DNA from: Costus lasius
Lineage: Eukaryota > Streptophyta > Magnoliopsida > Zingiberales > Costaceae
Direction: 5' to 3'
Assembly: GCA_027563935.2 (NCBI GenBank)
Contig: CM050447.1
Coordinates: 81,143,461 to 81,207,460, forward strand
Length of the DNA stretch: 64,000 nucleotides
Position 1 is the first letter of the stretch. Each line of letters begins with the position of its first letter. This document shows, in pieces, positions 23,206 through 35,611 of the stretch. A program made the translations under genes and the position numbers. Under the pieces are notes generated by a model, which was given only the letters and a program-made list of their open reading frames with translations, was not told where the DNA came from and ran no database searches.

Positions 23206-25043
23206 TGTTGGGAAACCTCGGGGATTTTAAAATTTTACAAACAAGCACAGCGGAAGCAATCCACGAAACAGGCCAGTCCCAAAAACCCAGAAGATCGAGT
23301 CTTGAGAGGAGATCGACACGGTGAGTAGGAGATGATACCTTGATGCAAATTAAGTGATGCGATGCAGGCGCCCAAATGTGCGCCCACTGCAATCTCGCAC
23401 ACAGCCGAACCTCGAATCATCTTCTTCCACGCCTGGTGCTAGACTCAGGAAGAAGATCCACACCTATAGGAGACTTCCTCAATCACTTGCGCCAACTCCA
23501 GAGGAGATGCCAAGGAGAGGAGGTGGAGCTTCATCGGAGTCCAACTCTTGAAGCACTCCATCAAGATCCGAATCGGAATCAACCGAAGCCAAAGTCCAAC
23601 TTTGGAGAGGAAGGCGCCAAGGAACTTCCAAAGTTCCGAAGTCACTAAAGGGAAGAGGAGAGGCAATGGGAGAACATCCCTCTCCCTCTTTCCAGGAGTG
23701 GCAACAAGGAGGACAAGGGTGCAAGAGTTCAAGAGTTACGACGAGGAGGGAGGAAGGGGGTTTATATACCCATGAATAGGTGCACCTCTTCACTAGTGAA
23801 GAGGCACACCTCTTCAAGAGGTAAAACCCATTTCGTCCACTCCAAGTGCCATGCGCCCAAGTACATTCACCCACTCCAAGTGAGAAGCTCCAAGCTTCTC
23901 ACCTTAAGAAGATGTCCAACTTGGATTTGTCCACCTCAAGGAAATGCGCTAAGCTCACTCCAAGTAGCTTGCGCCATTCCATTTGGCCCATTGGCCCAAA
24001 TGGCTTATTGAGCCCATTTGGCCTATTAGCCCAACTTGGTCTATTGGGCCCATTTTGCCTACTAGGCCCAAAAATAAGTTAGCTCCAAATGATTCCTTTC
24101 ATCTCATCTAGCACAGTGGTGCTGATGGATTCTCCTAAACAGATCTGAGTTATCCAATAACTCAATCAATAGGCTACCCGATCAATACGAGAACCCGAGT
24201 TTCAAGTTGTGCGACCCTGTAGGTTCCTCAGACGTTGGCAGTGATGAACCGAGTCATCACAAACCGTGATTGGCACCTAGCAGTGCATCGCTGCTACACA
24301 AGTCATCGGAATGGATATCAACATTGACATCCCCATCATCGCAACAAGGTACTGATGCATTACAGTCTCTTTGCCGAACTGATATCCGATTGGACAAAGT
24401 GTGTCACCACTTTATTTTCACCCAATCTCATGGTCATGACTAAATCAGGCTTTCACCTGGGTATGGCCATACACTTTCAGTCATGCAACCATAGGGGGGC
24501 CTCATGGATATCAAGCTTCCCGTAGGAAGGGGCAAATCCTATGTCTATCCTTTGATCTTCTCATATGGGTCGTGACATACCCAATGACAACTGTTATGAC
24601 CTCCCTGCTATGGCGAGGCGTTAGGTTGTATCAAAGTATGTCCTTAACCATATAGAAGAGTCAATGACCTCAAGTCAAGGGATCCATGCATCTCCTGTCA
24701 CATGTGAGCTTAACTCATGACACTAAGTTAAAGCCTCACAGCGGGTCGGTCCACTATATCCACCACTGATATACCCATATGCCTGCGTTAGCACCCCGTG
24801 CGTAACTAGCCCATATACCAATCTCACATGTACCAGAGCTGTCCCTTATCCACTTAGGTACTCGACTAGGGACACACCGTTTGAGCACAGATACAATCTG
24901 TCTCCAGGGACATTATTATCCATGTACATAATCACAGTTGTAAACATAGCATAATAACGACAATGCCAGAATGATATATTAAATATCAATGTCAAGTAGT
25001 ACAAGATGGACCAACAACGGGTCCAAGGGCATATACACCAACA
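23206..25043 (-). mobile_element. Copia A1 5' LTR
   Basis: Same length (1838 bp) as the 3' LTR. Starts TGTTGGGAAACC and ends GGGCATATACACCAACA at 25043. TATA box at 23761-23768. Confidence 0.92.
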
Positions 25044-25048
25044 GATCC

Positions 25049-26712
25049 TCACTCTCGTGCAAGATCAATTCAATGCTAAATATAAGTGAATTTTGGCTAA
25101 AGAGATAAAGAATCACTCTCATACATTCTACCTCAATACCAAGATCTCAAGCAAAACTAAGCACTCTCGCACCTTAGTTTCGCAGGTTTTACTCAAGGCT
25201 TTCTAACAATCTAACATCTATCTCTAGCATGTTATCATGTCTAAAACAACAATAAATTCTAGGTCATAACATTAACAAGAAATAAGCTTCTAAAATCTAT
25301 GGGTAAGAACACAACCAATCTCTTGCGATGAGCTCTTACAATAAATTCTAGGGTTCCAAGTTCTATGATATCATCTTCTCAGTCCATAGCATAAAACTAT
25401 AAAACATGTTAATGCATGATGCTAAAAACGATTGAAGGCATAAATCACTTGAGTAAAATAACCATAGCAAAGATATATTGATGTAAAAAAGTTATTTAGT
25501 CATTGAAATATCAAGGGAATAACACCCCCATGTCCCAAGAGGAGTTTAAGCTAGCATGGTGAAGAAGTTACAATATTCCATGGTTTTAGAGAGTCAAAAA
25601 TCAGAGGAAGAGAAGAGTTTAGAAAATACAGCATGGCTGTGAAATATTTCACAGCCGTATTTTGCAAGTTGAAATGGTGAACAGTGTCGGCGCCTCTTCT
25701 TTCTTTGATTTCTCTTCCAATTGACCTCCTTTCGTTGTAAAACTTCTTGTACGTTGTCTCCTCCTCCAGGCAAAGCTTCAGTATGAATTTCACTGTCTGG
25801 GATGATCTGGATTCGTCGCGATGGCGTAACCCTAGGCGGCGGTATGAATTGTGATTTCTCTCTGTCGAGTGGATGAAAATTAGGGCTTTTGTGTTATCCT
25901 CTTCCTCTCGTTCGTTGCCTCCTTTTTGCTTTTTACAGCATCAAATTTAAGGGTCCGGATCACTCGCAATCGTCTCCGCAAAAATCGGGCATCGAAATTG
26001 ACCAGGGAGTCGTGTTCAAAAATAGAAATACAACAGTGTAATAGTTCACGGCCCTGTCGTAAAATCAGCTAAACTTTCTGGTCGAAAACATCTGGAAAAT
26101 ATGGCCCGTGAAATAGTTTACGGCCCTGCCGTAAAATCGATCGAGCGTTCTGTTCTGAAAGTGCTGAAAAATACGACATCGTAATATGGTTCACGGCACT
26201 GCCGTAAAATCGGCTGAACTCTCTGGTCGGTAACGTCTGAAAAAATACGGCCCGTGAAATAGTTTATGGCAGTGCCGTAATTTCAACAATGGTTTCTGTT
26301 CTGAAAGTGCTCCAAAATACAGCCGTGTAATTCTTTACGGTGGTGTCGTAAAATCCGGGAAGTTCTCTGTTTGGAAAATCACCAAAATACGGCTATGCTC
26401 TCGATAATATGGTAGCCACGAAAAATACAGTACCATATTATAAATACGGCACTGCCGTATTTTGGTCTTTAGCCTCGATTTGCGTGAAATTTCTTATGTG
26501 ATCTCTTCTTGATGTTGAGAATTCTTCTATGTATTTGATTTGCTCGAAAACACCCTAAAATGATGCCTTTTTGCCTGAAAATCATGAAAAACCAAAATAG
26601 AAGTAGACTAATATTTGATGGATTCAGCATAAAAACAAGTAAAAGATCCTCAATTTAGCATGAAAAGGTATCTATAATGATACGAAATATACTATATATT
26701 TTGGTGTCATCA
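25049..26712 (-). mobile_element. D- 5' LTR, outer segment
   Basis: It continues the LTR from 16113 and ends with the complement of TGATGACACC at 26712. It is alignable with the D+ LTR starting at 40479, and contains the 72-bp repeat array. No gene is supported; the ORF at 25551-25793 is within LTR sequence. Confidence 0.8.
26027..26460 (-). repeat. 72-bp tandem repeat with near-palindromic core in the D- LTR
   Basis: The anchor AAATAC/AAATAT occurs at 26027, 26098, 26170, 26244, 26316 and 26386, spaced 70-74 bp. Units carry GGCCCGTGAAATAG-like sequence, then TTTACGGCACTGCCGTAAA (a near-palindrome), then CTCTGGTCGG or GTTCTGTTCTG. The array lies about 250-690 bp inside the LTR start, that is in U3. 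Confidence 0.8.
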
Positions 26713-27185
26713 GCTACACTGATGCTTCATTCCAGTCTAACCTTGACGACTTTAGATCGCAGGCCGGCTATGTGTTCAAACTAAATGGAGGCGCTGTTTG
26801 CTGGAAAAGCTTCAAGCAGTAAACCATAGCTGATTCTACAGCAGAGGCCGAGTATGTTGCTGCTTCTGAGGCAGCCAAAGAAGCTGTTTGGATAAAGAAA
26901 TTCATTTCTGATCTTCGAGTGGTTCCAACTGCTGTGGATTCCATTGAGCTCTATTGTTACAACAATGGAGCCATTGCACAGGCAAAGGAACCACGATCTC
27001 ATCAAAGGTCCAAACACATACTTAGGAGATTTCACCTGATCAGAGCTATCATTGATCGGGGTGATGTCAAGATTAGCAGATTTGATACAGAGAACAATCT
27101 AGCAGATCCACTAACCAAGGCTTTGGCGTAACAAAAGCATGATGGTCATGCCAAGGATATAGGGTTGAGAATCCTCAACCTCTAG
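26713..27185 (+). pseudogene. Copia A2 RNase H fragment
   Basis: The readable frame includes TDASFQS, AGYVFKLNGGAVCWKSFKQ followed by a stop (near 26821), then STAEAEYVAASEAAKEAVW, NNGAIAQAKEPRSHQ and NNLADPLTKALA, another stop (near 27129), and the natural terminator at 27183-27185. The catalytic Asp and Glu positions of copia RNase H are recognisable, but the frame is broken and everything upstream is absent, cut off by D-. Confidence 0.88.
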
Positions 27186-27206
27186 GTCTAAGTGCAAGTG
27201 AGAGAT

Positions 27207-27310
27207 TGTTGGTGTATATGCCCTGAGACCTATATTTGGTCAACCTATGTACTACTTAAACTCTGATATTTATATATCATTCTGGCATTGTCATTATCTA
27301 TGTTTGTATG
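27207..27310 (+). mobile_element. Copia A2 3' LTR, first 104 bp
   Basis: Starts TGTTGGTGTATATGCCC and parallels 4231-4334. It ends abruptly at 27310, where sequence internal to a Tekay LTR begins (CATGTATTCATAC). Confidence 0.85.
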
Positions 27311-28329
27311 CATGTATTCATACAAACTATTTTACAAATCTCTACATATAACCCACGGTTAACATAACATATTATCTATTAAATTTTACACCTTGAATTA
27401 ACATGAATTTCATGCTCAAACCATTGGTCTAAAACTTCCGAAATTCCATAAATTAATACCTTAAATTTCATATTACCAATTTTCGGTTTTCATAAACAAT
27501 CATCAAGATTATTTCGGTTTACATGGAAATTTAGGTTTTCATGGAAAAATACAATTCGGTTCTCATGAAGAACAATACCCTAAATTCGGTTTTCATACCC
27601 TAAATACACTTTGCATAATTTCGGTTTTAACATGGTAAATTTTCCAAGAACTCAAGTGTATCATTTAACACAAACACAACCAAATTGTTAAATCAATTAA
27701 GACATTCCACTCACCTTGAACCGTGAACACCAATAAGAAAAACCCTTCCAAAAAATTCGTCTAAGGCTTTGAAAGACGCCACCAAACACCAAGGAATGCC
27801 GGCCAAAGGAAGAGGAAGAGGAAGAAAGGAATTTCGCCTCCAAGCCTCCAAGAATCGCCCACTTCTTCCTAGCCGTCGCCCAAGTTTTCTCCCAAGCCAA
27901 AATCGCCAATTTTCTTTCCCCAATCGTTAAACCCACTAAAAATTCGGTTTTTGAATTTTAAACCCACTAACCAATTAATTCAAATAGGGTTTAACCCCTT
28001 TAACTAATTAAAATCGAATTTTAAATCCAATTAGCTAATTCACATAGGTTTTAATCCATTTAACCACTCACTTAACGAAAATCCAATAAGGATTTAATTA
28101 ACCACTAAGCTCTAATCAATTTATCATAAACAACCAATAATAATTTATCATAAATTAACACAGCCAATAATCAAATAAATAATCTCTAATTAATTTACAA
28201 TAAATTAACAACCAAAAATCTCTAGTTAATTAACTATTAACAACCAATACATAGAAAAATATCACAGTCAATAATTTTAGACAAAATCAAAATAATGCTT
28301 ACCAAGACTTAAGATCCTTGGATCTTACA
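27311..28329 (-). mobile_element. Tekay 3' LTR, truncated (U3 side kept)
   Basis: It matches 34571-35611 base for base by eye apart from the 22-bp duplication. The start (minus strand TGTAAGATCC) is intact next to the polypurine tract at 28330-28343. The R/U5 side is missing. The minus-strand ORFs at 27697-27936 and 27711-27923 recur exactly in the other LTR and are not genes. Confidence 0.9.
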
Positions 28330-28365
28330 TCCCTCCCTCCTTATAAAGCTTTAGTCCTCTAAAGC

Positions 28366-31300
28366 TCAAATCATATCATCAAAGAGATAAGCATAAAATT
28401 TCCTCATATCAGCTTCAGTCTCCCAAGTCGCCTCCTCAACCGACTGATTTCCCCAGATAACCTTTACCAAAGGTATAGTCTTGTTCCTCAGAACTTTATC
28501 CTTTCTATCCACAATCCGGAGAGGTCTTTCCTCAAAAGTCAAATCACTCTGAATCTGAAGAGGTTCCAACTCCAACACATGAGATGGATCAGGATGATAT
28601 TTCCTCAAAGCAGAGACATGGAATACATTATGCACATGATCCAAAGCAGGAGGTAAAGCTAACCGGTAAGCCACTGGACCAATTCTCTCAATAATGTCAA
28701 AAGGTCCTACAAACCTAGGGCTCAGCTTGCCCTTTCTGCCAAACCTCATAACACCCTTAGTAGGTGACACCTTTAAGAAAACATGATCCCCTACCATAAA
28801 CTCCAGGGAACGACGACGGTCATCAGCATAACTCTTCTGTCTGTCCCGAGCAATCTTCAATTTATCCTGAATCTCTCTGACTTTATCAGTAGTCTCCTGA
28901 ACTGCATCAGATCTCAAAATCATTCTGTCACCAGTTTCCTCCCAACACAAGGGAGTCCTACACCTTCTTCCATACAAAGCCTCATATGGAGCCATCTGAA
29001 TACTGGAGTGGAAACTATTATTATAAGTGAACTCTATCAAAGATAGATCCCGATTCCACTCAGAACTCCAATCAACCACATAAGCTCTCAACAAGTCTTC
29101 TAGAGTCTGTATAGTACGCTCCGTCTGGCCATCAGACTGAGGATGGTATGCTGTACTAAAACTCAACTTAGTACCCAAACCCTCCTGTAAACTCTTCCAA
29201 AATCTGGACAAAAATTGAGAGTCCCTATCAGACACAATATCAACAGGCACTCCATGCAGTCTGACTATCTCATCAATGTACAATCTAGCCAGCCTCTCTA
29301 AAGAATAAGTCATCTTGATCGGGAGAAAATGGGCTGATTTAGTGAGTCTATCAACAATCACCCAAATAGCATAATGACCCAATCTGGTTCTAGGCAAACC
29401 ACACACAAAATCCATACTGATGCATTCCCACTTCCACTCAGGAATAGGAAGGGGCTGCAACAAACCACCAGGCTTCTGGTGTTCAGCCTTTACAGTCTGA
29501 CAAGTTAAACACCTAGAGACAAAATCAGTTACTTCTTTCTTCATACCCGGCCACCAAAAATTTTTCTTAAGGTCCTGATACATCTTAGTCACACCAGGAT
29601 GTAGAGAATATTTGGAGCTATGGCTGTCCTCCAATATTTCTTTCCTCAAGCTCGGTTCCTCAGGGACACATACCCTTCCACGAAACCGAAGAATACCATC
29701 ATCAGACAGGCTAAAATCCTGAACTGCGCCATCAACCAAACTATCCCTGATCTGAACTAATCTCGGATCCACAGACTGCTGATCTCTGATCTTCTGCAAC
29801 AAAGCAGACTGTACTCTGAGAAAAGCCACATAACCAGTCTGAACTTTAGGAGAAACACTGATCCTGAGATCTCTGAACTCCTGCAGTAACTGCCACTCAC
29901 TAACCCGTAAAGCAGCTACTGAAGTAACTGGATGTCTGCTCAGAGCATCCGCCACTACATTGGCCTTTCCAGCCTGATACTGAATAGAGAAGTCATAGTC
30001 TTTGATCAACTCCATCCATCTTCTCTGTCTCATGTTCAACTCCTTCTGAGTGAAGATATACTTGAGACTCTGGTGATCAGTGAACAGATCAAACTCCTGA
30101 CCCAGTAAATAGTGACGCCATATCTTCAAAGCAAAGACTACGGCCGCCAACTCTAAATCATGAGTAGGGTAGTTCAATTCATACTCCTTCAGTTGTCTCG
30201 AAGCATAGGCTACCACAGAACCCTTCTGCATCAAGACACAACCCAACCCTTTGCCTGAAGCATCTGTATAGACAGTAAACCTTTCCCCATCACTAGGAAT
30301 AATGAGGATCGGTGTACTAGTCAACCTCCTCTTCAGCTCTTGGAAGCTCTCTTCACACTTGTCATCCCAAATAAACTTAGCCTCCTTTCTGGTCAATTTA
30401 GTTAAAGGACCCGCCAGCTTGGAGAATCCCTCAACAAATCTCCGGTAGTAACCTGCTAAACCCAGGAAACTCCTGATCTCAGTAGCACTAGTCGGTCTTC
30501 CCCAATTGAGAATGGCTTGCACTTTAACTGGATCCACAGACACCCCTTGACCAGAAATCACATGCCCAAGGAAACTGATCTTCTCTAGCCAGAACTCACA
30601 CTTACTAGCCTTGGCATATAACCGGTTCTTCCTCAGAACCTCCAGCACTCTGCGCAAGTCTCTGACATGATCTGAAGTAGTCCGTGAGTATACCAAAATA
30701 TCGTCTATAAAGACTACCACACAAGAGTCAAGCAATTCATGGAATACCCTGTTCATCAAATCCATGAAGACAGCAGGTGCATTCGTCAGTCCAAAAGGCA
30801 TAACTAAAAATTCGAAATGCCCATACCTGGTCCTGAAAGCAGTCTTAAATATATCCTCATCCTTGACTCTAAGCTGATAATACCCTGATCTCAGATCAAT
30901 CTTAGAGAACACTGTAGCTCCCTGTAATTGATCAAACAGATCATCAATTCTGGGGAGAGGATACTTATTCTTGATAGTCACTTGGTTCAGTTGCCTGTAG
31001 TCTATACACATCCTCAGGGTTCCATCTTTCTTCTTTACAAACAGCACTGGCGCTCCCCAGGGAGAAGCACTAGGCCGAATATACCCTTTCTCTAGCAATT
31101 CCTCCAGTTGTTTCTTAAGCTCGGCCAACTCTGAAGTAGCCATACGATAAGGAGCTCTGGAGATAGGTGTCGTACCTGGCGCCAACTCAATGCCAAACTC
31201 TACCTCTCGAATTGGTGGTAAACCTGAAAATTCCTCAGAGAACACGTCAGGAAATTCTTTCACCACCGCCATCTGAGTCAAATCAGAAGTAGAATCATCC

Positions 31301-32961
31301 TGCACCTTAACATGCGCAAGATAACCCTTGCATCCACTAGCAAGTAACTTCCTGGCCTGCAGGAAAGATATTACATGCGGTCCTTGGTCCGACACTAGAC
31401 CTCTCACAAAAATCCGGTTCCCATCTAGCAGATTTAAAGTGATTACTTTCTCAAAGCAATCCACAGAGGCATGATGTGAGGATAACCAATCCATACCTAG
31501 GATGACATCATAATCTTGCATGTCTAAAAGGATTAAATCCACTAGAAACTCATAACCCTCTACATGCACCACACAATCAGCACACACAGTGTCTGTAAAC
31601 AATGACTTTCCTAAGGGAGTACTGATAGACACAACATAATTCATCACCTTAGATAACACAGGTAAACATGCAGCAAACTTAACAGATACAAAAGACAAAT
31701 TTGCACCAGGATCAAATAAAATGCGAGCTAACTGATCAAATACAAATAAGGTACCTTCCACAACGGATCGGGAAGCTCGTGTATCCTTCTCAGCCACAGC
31801 ATAAACTCTAGTCTGGACTGTAGGCTTATCTGCGCCTCTAGGCTGTATCTCAGGCTCTTTGCAGTCCCTGACCATGTGCCCCGGTTTCTTACACCTGAAG
31901 CACACGCCATTCTTCTTATAACAGTCTTTCACTAGATGTCCCTTGAGCCCACAATAATTGCAAGTCCAGTTCTCATTGTTACTGATCTTTGCCTCCCTGG
32001 CATCCCTGAACTGCTGCGGTGCATCCCTGGACTGCTGCGGTGCCTTGTAAGAGTAAGGCTTATACCTGCTCTTCTTGTAGTCCTTATGTTTAGGGTACTT
32101 CTTACCCTGGCCGCCACTACCATACTGAGGAACCGCCGCCTCAGCTGCAGGAACCACTGTCACGGCAACATGAGAACTCCTCTCAGCTATGTATCTCTCA
32201 ATGGTGCGTGCTCGCCCAACAGTCTCAACATAGGTCTCCAAATGCTGAGCACCAACCTGCTCTCTAATGTCCCATCTGAGACCTCTGAGAAACTTGGTAG
32301 CTCTCCTCTTTTCAGTGTTTATCAGATGAGGAGCATACTTTCCCAATTTCGTGAACTGTAATTCATACTGGTCCGCAGTCATATCACCCTGCTCCAGGTG
32401 AATGAATTCCACCTCTCGGTCCTCAACCAAGCTATCGGGGAAGTACTTCTCGTTAAATCGAGACAAGAAGTAAGGCCAATCTACAGTCTCATGTCTTTCT
32501 TCGGCAAGTCTCACCACGCCCTTCCACCACTCATCTGTGTCACCACGCATCATATAGGTGGCCAGACACAGCTTGTCTTCATCCGAGCAACGCATGACTT
32601 GGAAAATCTTGTCCAAGCATAACTGCCAATTCTCGGCATTACATGATTCTGAGCCCCCATAAAAAGAACTAGGACCCAGTTTCTGGAATTCACTCACAAG
32701 TGAAGCATAGCGCCTGTGAGCGCCCTCCTGAGAGTCATCCCCCACCGCCCGAGTAGTAGTCTGGGGTCTCTCTTGAGTCAACTGCTGCAAGAGCTGTTGT
32801 TGTGCCTCTTGATGCTGAGTCTGTTGTTGCTGCAGCATCTGAGCTTGCCTCTCTATCATGGCACCTTGTTGTTGTACCATGCCAGTCAGAGCCTCAATAG
32901 TTCTCGTGAGGTTCGGGGTCTGCTCGCCCTCATCACTAGCATTTCCTCTGGTTCGCACCAT
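28366..32961 (-). CDS. Tekay Gag-Pol polyprotein, 1531 aa, uninterrupted
   Basis: Single frame from ATG (32961), typical of plant chromoviruses. Gag includes a Q-rich stretch (about 30-65), then two zinc knuckles (C334-C337-H342-C347 and C354-C357-H362-C367). Protease has D417-P-G-A where DSGA or DTGA is usual. Reverse transcriptase has D689 ([10 protein letters not shown]) and FIDD at 751-754. RNase H has D900, E937, D962 and D1005. Integrase has H1114/H1121 and C1151/C1154 as the probable zinc ligands and D1184-D1245-X35-E1281. A GPF motif (1419-1421) and a C-terminal chromodomain-like region (about 1479-1526, [18 protein letters not shown]) follow. These are the proteins for virus-like particle assembly, reverse transcription and integration. 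All catalytic residues are present except the odd protease triplet. The 3' LTR loss means this copy probably cannot transpose normally. Confidence 0.96.
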   Translation of the reverse strand: MVRTRGNASDEGEQTPNLTRTIEALTGMVQQQGAMIERQAQMLQQQQTQHQEAQQQLLQQLTQERPQTTTRAVGDDSQEGAHRRYASLVSEFQKLGPSSFYGGSESCNAENWQLCLDKIFQVMRCSDEDKLCLATYMMRGDTDEWWKGVVRLAEERHETVDWPYFLSRFNEKYFPDSLVEDREVEFIHLEQGDMTADQYELQFTKLGKYAPHLINTEKRRATKFLRGLRWDIREQVGAQHLETYVETVGRARTIERYIAERSSHVAVTVVPAAEAAVPQYGSGGQGKKYPKHKDYKKSRYKPYSYKAPQQSRDAPQQFRDAREAKISNNENWTCNYCGLKGHLVKDCYKKNGVCFRCKKPGHMVRDCKEPEIQPRGADKPTVQTRVYAVAEKDTRASRSVVEGTLFVFDQLARILFDPGANLSFVSVKFAACLPVLSKVMNYVVSISTPLGKSLFTDTVCADCVVHVEGYEFLVDLILLDMQDYDVILGMDWLSSHHASVDCFEKVITLNLLDGNRIFVRGLVSDQGPHVISFLQARKLLASGCKGYLAHVKVQDDSTSDLTQMAVVKEFPDVFSEEFSGLPPIREVEFGIELAPGTTPISRAPYRMATSELAELKKQLEELLEKGYIRPSASPWGAPVLFVKKKDGTLRMCIDYRQLNQVTIKNKYPLPRIDDLFDQLQGATVFSKIDLRSGYYQLRVKDEDIFKTAFRTRYGHFEFLVMPFGLTNAPAVFMDLMNRVFHELLDSCVVVFIDDILVYSRTTSDHVRDLRRVLEVLRKNRLYAKASKCEFWLEKISFLGHVISGQGVSVDPVKVQAILNWGRPTSATEIRSFLGLAGYYRRFVEGFSKLAGPLTKLTRKEAKFIWDDKCEESFQELKRRLTSTPILIIPSDGERFTVYTDASGKGLGCVLMQKGSVVAYASRQLKEYELNYPTHDLELAAVVFALKIWRHYLLGQEFDLFTDHQSLKYIFTQKELNMRQRRWMELIKDYDFSIQYQAGKANVVADALSRHPVTSVAALRVSEWQLLQEFRDLRISVSPKVQTGYVAFLRVQSALLQKIRDQQSVDPRLVQIRDSLVDGAVQDFSLSDDGILRFRGRVCVPEEPSLRKEILEDSHSSKYSLHPGVTKMYQDLKKNFWWPGMKKEVTDFVSRCLTCQTVKAEHQKPGGLLQPLPIPEWKWECISMDFVCGLPRTRLGHYAIWVIVDRLTKSAHFLPIKMTYSLERLARLYIDEIVRLHGVPVDIVSDRDSQFLSRFWKSLQEGLGTKLSFSTAYHPQSDGQTERTIQTLEDLLRAYVVDWSSEWNRDLSLIEFTYNNSFHSSIQMAPYEALYGRRCRTPLCWEETGDRMILRSDAVQETTDKVREIQDKLKIARDRQKSYADDRRRSLEFMVGDHVFLKVSPTKGVMRFGRKGKLSPRFVGPFDIIERIGPVAYRLALPPALDHVHNVFHVSALRKYHPDPSHVLELEPLQIQSDLTFEERPLRIVDRKDKVLRNKTIPLVKVIWGNQSVEEATWETEADMRKFYAYLFDDMI

Positions 32962-33072
32962 CTTAAATGCCTACACACACATATCATAGTCAGGAAAACA
33001 ATCATAAACCTAACAGGTGTCTAGCAATACACAAACATGTTTTCCCCCAAACTAAGTTTTAGCTAGCCAACT

Positions 33073-33084
33073 CCTCTGATACCA
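33073..33084 (-). other. tRNA-Met primer binding site of Tekay
   Basis: The minus strand reads TGGTATCAGAGG, three bases inside the 5' LTR end. Confidence 0.88.
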
Positions 33085-33087
33085 TTC

Positions 33088-35611
33088 TGTAACATCCCGT
33101 TATCTTAACCCCAAACAAATGGCACAATTCATGAATGATACAGGATGTTTCATATAAGATCGATTCATATGCTAGGTAAAACCGAGTTCAAGAAAACACG
33201 ATCTGAAAATTTCCACAAACCCATACATAAATATCCACAAAACACAAATCTCATAAATCACATAAGGGTACCTACCACCACGCAATCCTTGCACTAGACA
33301 TATGCAAGGCAACAGTTATATCAAATCCGATGGCATAAATACAATTCGATTCGAAATTCAAAGCAAAGCCACAAAGTCGATTTTATAAACTCATACCAAA
33401 CACCGAAACCAGGCTGAGGCCCGCAGTGACACAAAAATCAAACTCATTTAACTGCCACAATCTGGCAACACAAATTTCACATAGTTCACGTGGTTCACAC
33501 AAATTCACATTCATCATTCATATAGTTCGTATAACTCATATAGTTCGGCCACAACCGGCCTCATAATTAAGCACAAAAGTTCTTAAATATAATCACAGCA
33601 AACTAGCATAATGTCCACGCCAATGCTAACTCAAGAAATGCGCCCCTGCTCTATGCCTGAAAATAGTGAGGGGTGAGCTACACAGCCCAGTGAGTGGATA
33701 GTCTAAATCGACCATCCATAACATACATTCAAAAATATAGGCAGATTATTTTAAAAATCTTTAACAGAACATTATGTCAATATACAACAAGATTAAATAC
33801 AGAAGTCATATAAACAGCCAGATGTACACACCAACATATAACAAACTCAGGTTCTAAACAAACTCAGGTTCTAGAGTTATACTCTAAACCAACTAAACAC
33901 ACCAATACTTAGTTAACCTAGTTGTCCAGCATATTCAGTAGTGACCAATATGGTCTAACCCGGCTTTGGCCTAAGCACTGGGAGCTGCAAAATCTCGTGC
34001 AACACATAAACATGGACAGTGAGTAGAATCAAGAGGTGGCCCCCGCCAGGTCACGACATGGCACTTTGCTCTAAAACACCCCATAAACACATCGATGGCT
34101 TGTGTGTAGATTCAAGAGGTGGCCCCCGCCGGGTCACGGCGTGGCACTTTGCTCTACGACACCCCATATCACAAAAAGAGAGTGATGACATCAAGAGGTG
34201 GCCCCTGTCTGACCAAGACATGGCACTTTGCGTCAAAACCCGTTCTCCCAAAAGGTTCCTACTGGACAACAGACACATCTTATATCATATTTCATAAAGG
34301 TGGACTCCTAAGTGTCAACTAGACTCTAGGATAGTCATCACAAAAATCATATCGGGCAGGCTGAACATCAACCCCCATCACAATAATCATAATAGGCAGG
34401 CTGAACATCAACCCCCTCACATATCAAATACAGGGCTGAAATTCAAACCCTTAACATATCACATAAGGACTATCCAATGAGTACCCGGTTACACTTAGCC
34501 ATAGTCCTAACCAACACATAACACATAATATTCAAAATTCTCATAATCACATAATTTTCAAAAACTAAAACATGTATTCATACAAACTATTTTACAAATC
34601 TCTACATATAACCCACGGTTAACATAACATATTATCTATTAAATTTTACACCTTGAATTAACATGAATTTCATGCTCAAACCATTGGTCTAAAACTTCCG
34701 AAATTCCATAAATTAATACCTTAAATTTCATATTACCAATTTTCGGTTTTCATAAACAATCATCAAGATTATTTCGGTTTACATGGAAATTTAGGTTTTC
34801 ATGGAAAAATACAATTCGGTTCTCATGAAGAACAATACCCTAAATTCGGTTTTCATACCCTAAATACACTTTGCATAATTTCGGTTTTAACATGGTAAAT
34901 TTTCCAAGAACTCAAGTGTATCATTTAACACAAACACAACCAAATTGTTAAATCAATTAAGACATTCCACTCACCTTGAACCGTGAACACCAATAAGAAA
35001 AACCCTTCCAAAAAATTCGTCTAAGGCTTTGAAAGACGCCACCAAACACCAAGGAATGCCGGCCAAAGGAAGAGGAAGAGGAAGAAAGGAATTTCGCCTC
35101 CAAGCCTCCAAGAATCGCCCACTTCTTCCTAGCCGTCGCCCAAGTTTTCTCCCAAGCCAAAATCGCCAATTTTCTTTCCCCAATCGTTAAACCCACTAAA
35201 AATTCGGTTTTTGAATTTTAAACCCACTAACCAATTAATTCAAATAGGGTTTAACCCCTTTAACTAATTAAAATCGAATTTTAAATCCAATTAGCTAATT
35301 CACATAGGTTTTAATCCATTTAACCACTCACTTAACGAAAATCCAATAAGGATTTAATTAACATCCAATAAGGATTTAATTAACCACTAAGCTCTAATCA
35401 ATTTATCATAAACAACCAATAATAATTTATCATAAATTAACACAGCCAATAATCAAATAAATAATCTCTAATTAATTTACAATAAATTAACAACCAAAAA
35501 TCTCTAGTTAATTAACTATTAACAACCAATACATAGAAAAATATCACAGTCAATAATTTTAGACAAAATCAAAATAATGCTTACCAAGACTTAAGATCCT
35601 TGGATCTTACA
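33088..35611 (-). mobile_element. Tekay 5' LTR, full length (2524 bp)
   Basis: Plus-strand ends are TGTAACATCCCG (33088) and GGATCTTACA (35611). It carries about three copies of the 79-bp repeat (34030-34250) and one copy of the block that is expanded to four 56-bp units in the LTR at 1-2246. ORFs inside (34019-34297, 34957-35196) are LTR sequence. Confidence 0.92.
35341..35384 (-). repeat. 22-bp tandem duplication in Tekay 5' LTR
   Basis: Two perfect adjacent 22-bp units (35341-35362 and 35363-35384). The other LTR has one (28081-28102). It is the only difference seen between the two copies, so it probably arose after insertion. Confidence 0.85.

Larger units (their letters stand above)
16114..25043 (-). 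mobile_element. Copia A1, complete but broken family A element
   Basis: Two 1838-bp LTRs (16114-17951 and 23206-25043) flank a 5254-bp interior with a perfect tRNA-Met primer site, a leader, degenerate gag-pol and a polypurine tract. LTRs differ at about 85 positions counted by eye (about 95.4% identity), which makes this clearly older than E or B. The target duplication is GATCA/GATCC. The element interrupts the D- LTR. Confidence 0.92.
15553..26712 (-). mobile_element. Element D-, 5' end of a Tat/Athila-like gypsy element
   Basis: Read on the minus strand, an LTR starts TGATGACACC at 26712 and ends GACATAACA at 15805, followed by a tRNA-Asp-type primer site and about 230 bp of leader up to 15553, where A0 is inserted. 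The LTR is split by A1 (16114-25043). The rest of the interior is off the window to the left. At 26713 the flank is copia RNase H sequence (TDASFQS), so D- inserted into A2. No coding sequence of D- is visible here. Confidence 0.8.
27311..35611 (-). mobile_element. Tekay-type Ty3/gypsy chromovirus, intact ORF, truncated 3' LTR
   Basis: On the minus strand: 5' LTR 35611-33088 (2524 bp, TGTAAGATCC...GGGATGTTACA), tRNA-Met primer site, one Gag-Pol ORF, a polypurine tract (AAGGAGGGAGGGA-like), and the first 1019 bp of the 3' LTR (28329-27311). The two LTR copies look identical over that length except for a 22-bp tandem duplication in the 5' LTR (35341-35384). The 3' LTR lacks its last ~1.5 kb, and its outer junction has no target duplication. 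Confidence 0.92.

Noticed and set aside
4231..25043. Apparent 17-bp terminal inverted repeats (TGTTGGTGTATATGCCC and its complement), suggesting a DNA transposon
   Set aside because: The two motifs are the same LTR end seen in opposite orientations of different elements. True LTR ends are TGTTGGTGTATATGCCC and GGTTTCCCAACA, sharing only TGTTGG/CCAACA.
26027..26460. CRISPR-like array from regularly spaced palindromic repeats
   Set aside because: The repeats are diverged, the spacers are themselves repeated, no cas genes exist, and the context is a plant LTR.
28783..29046. Plus-strand ORFs opposite the Tekay polyprotein (28783-29046, 31936-32361, 32716-33024)
   Set aside because: Antisense shadows of a strongly coding frame with clear domains.
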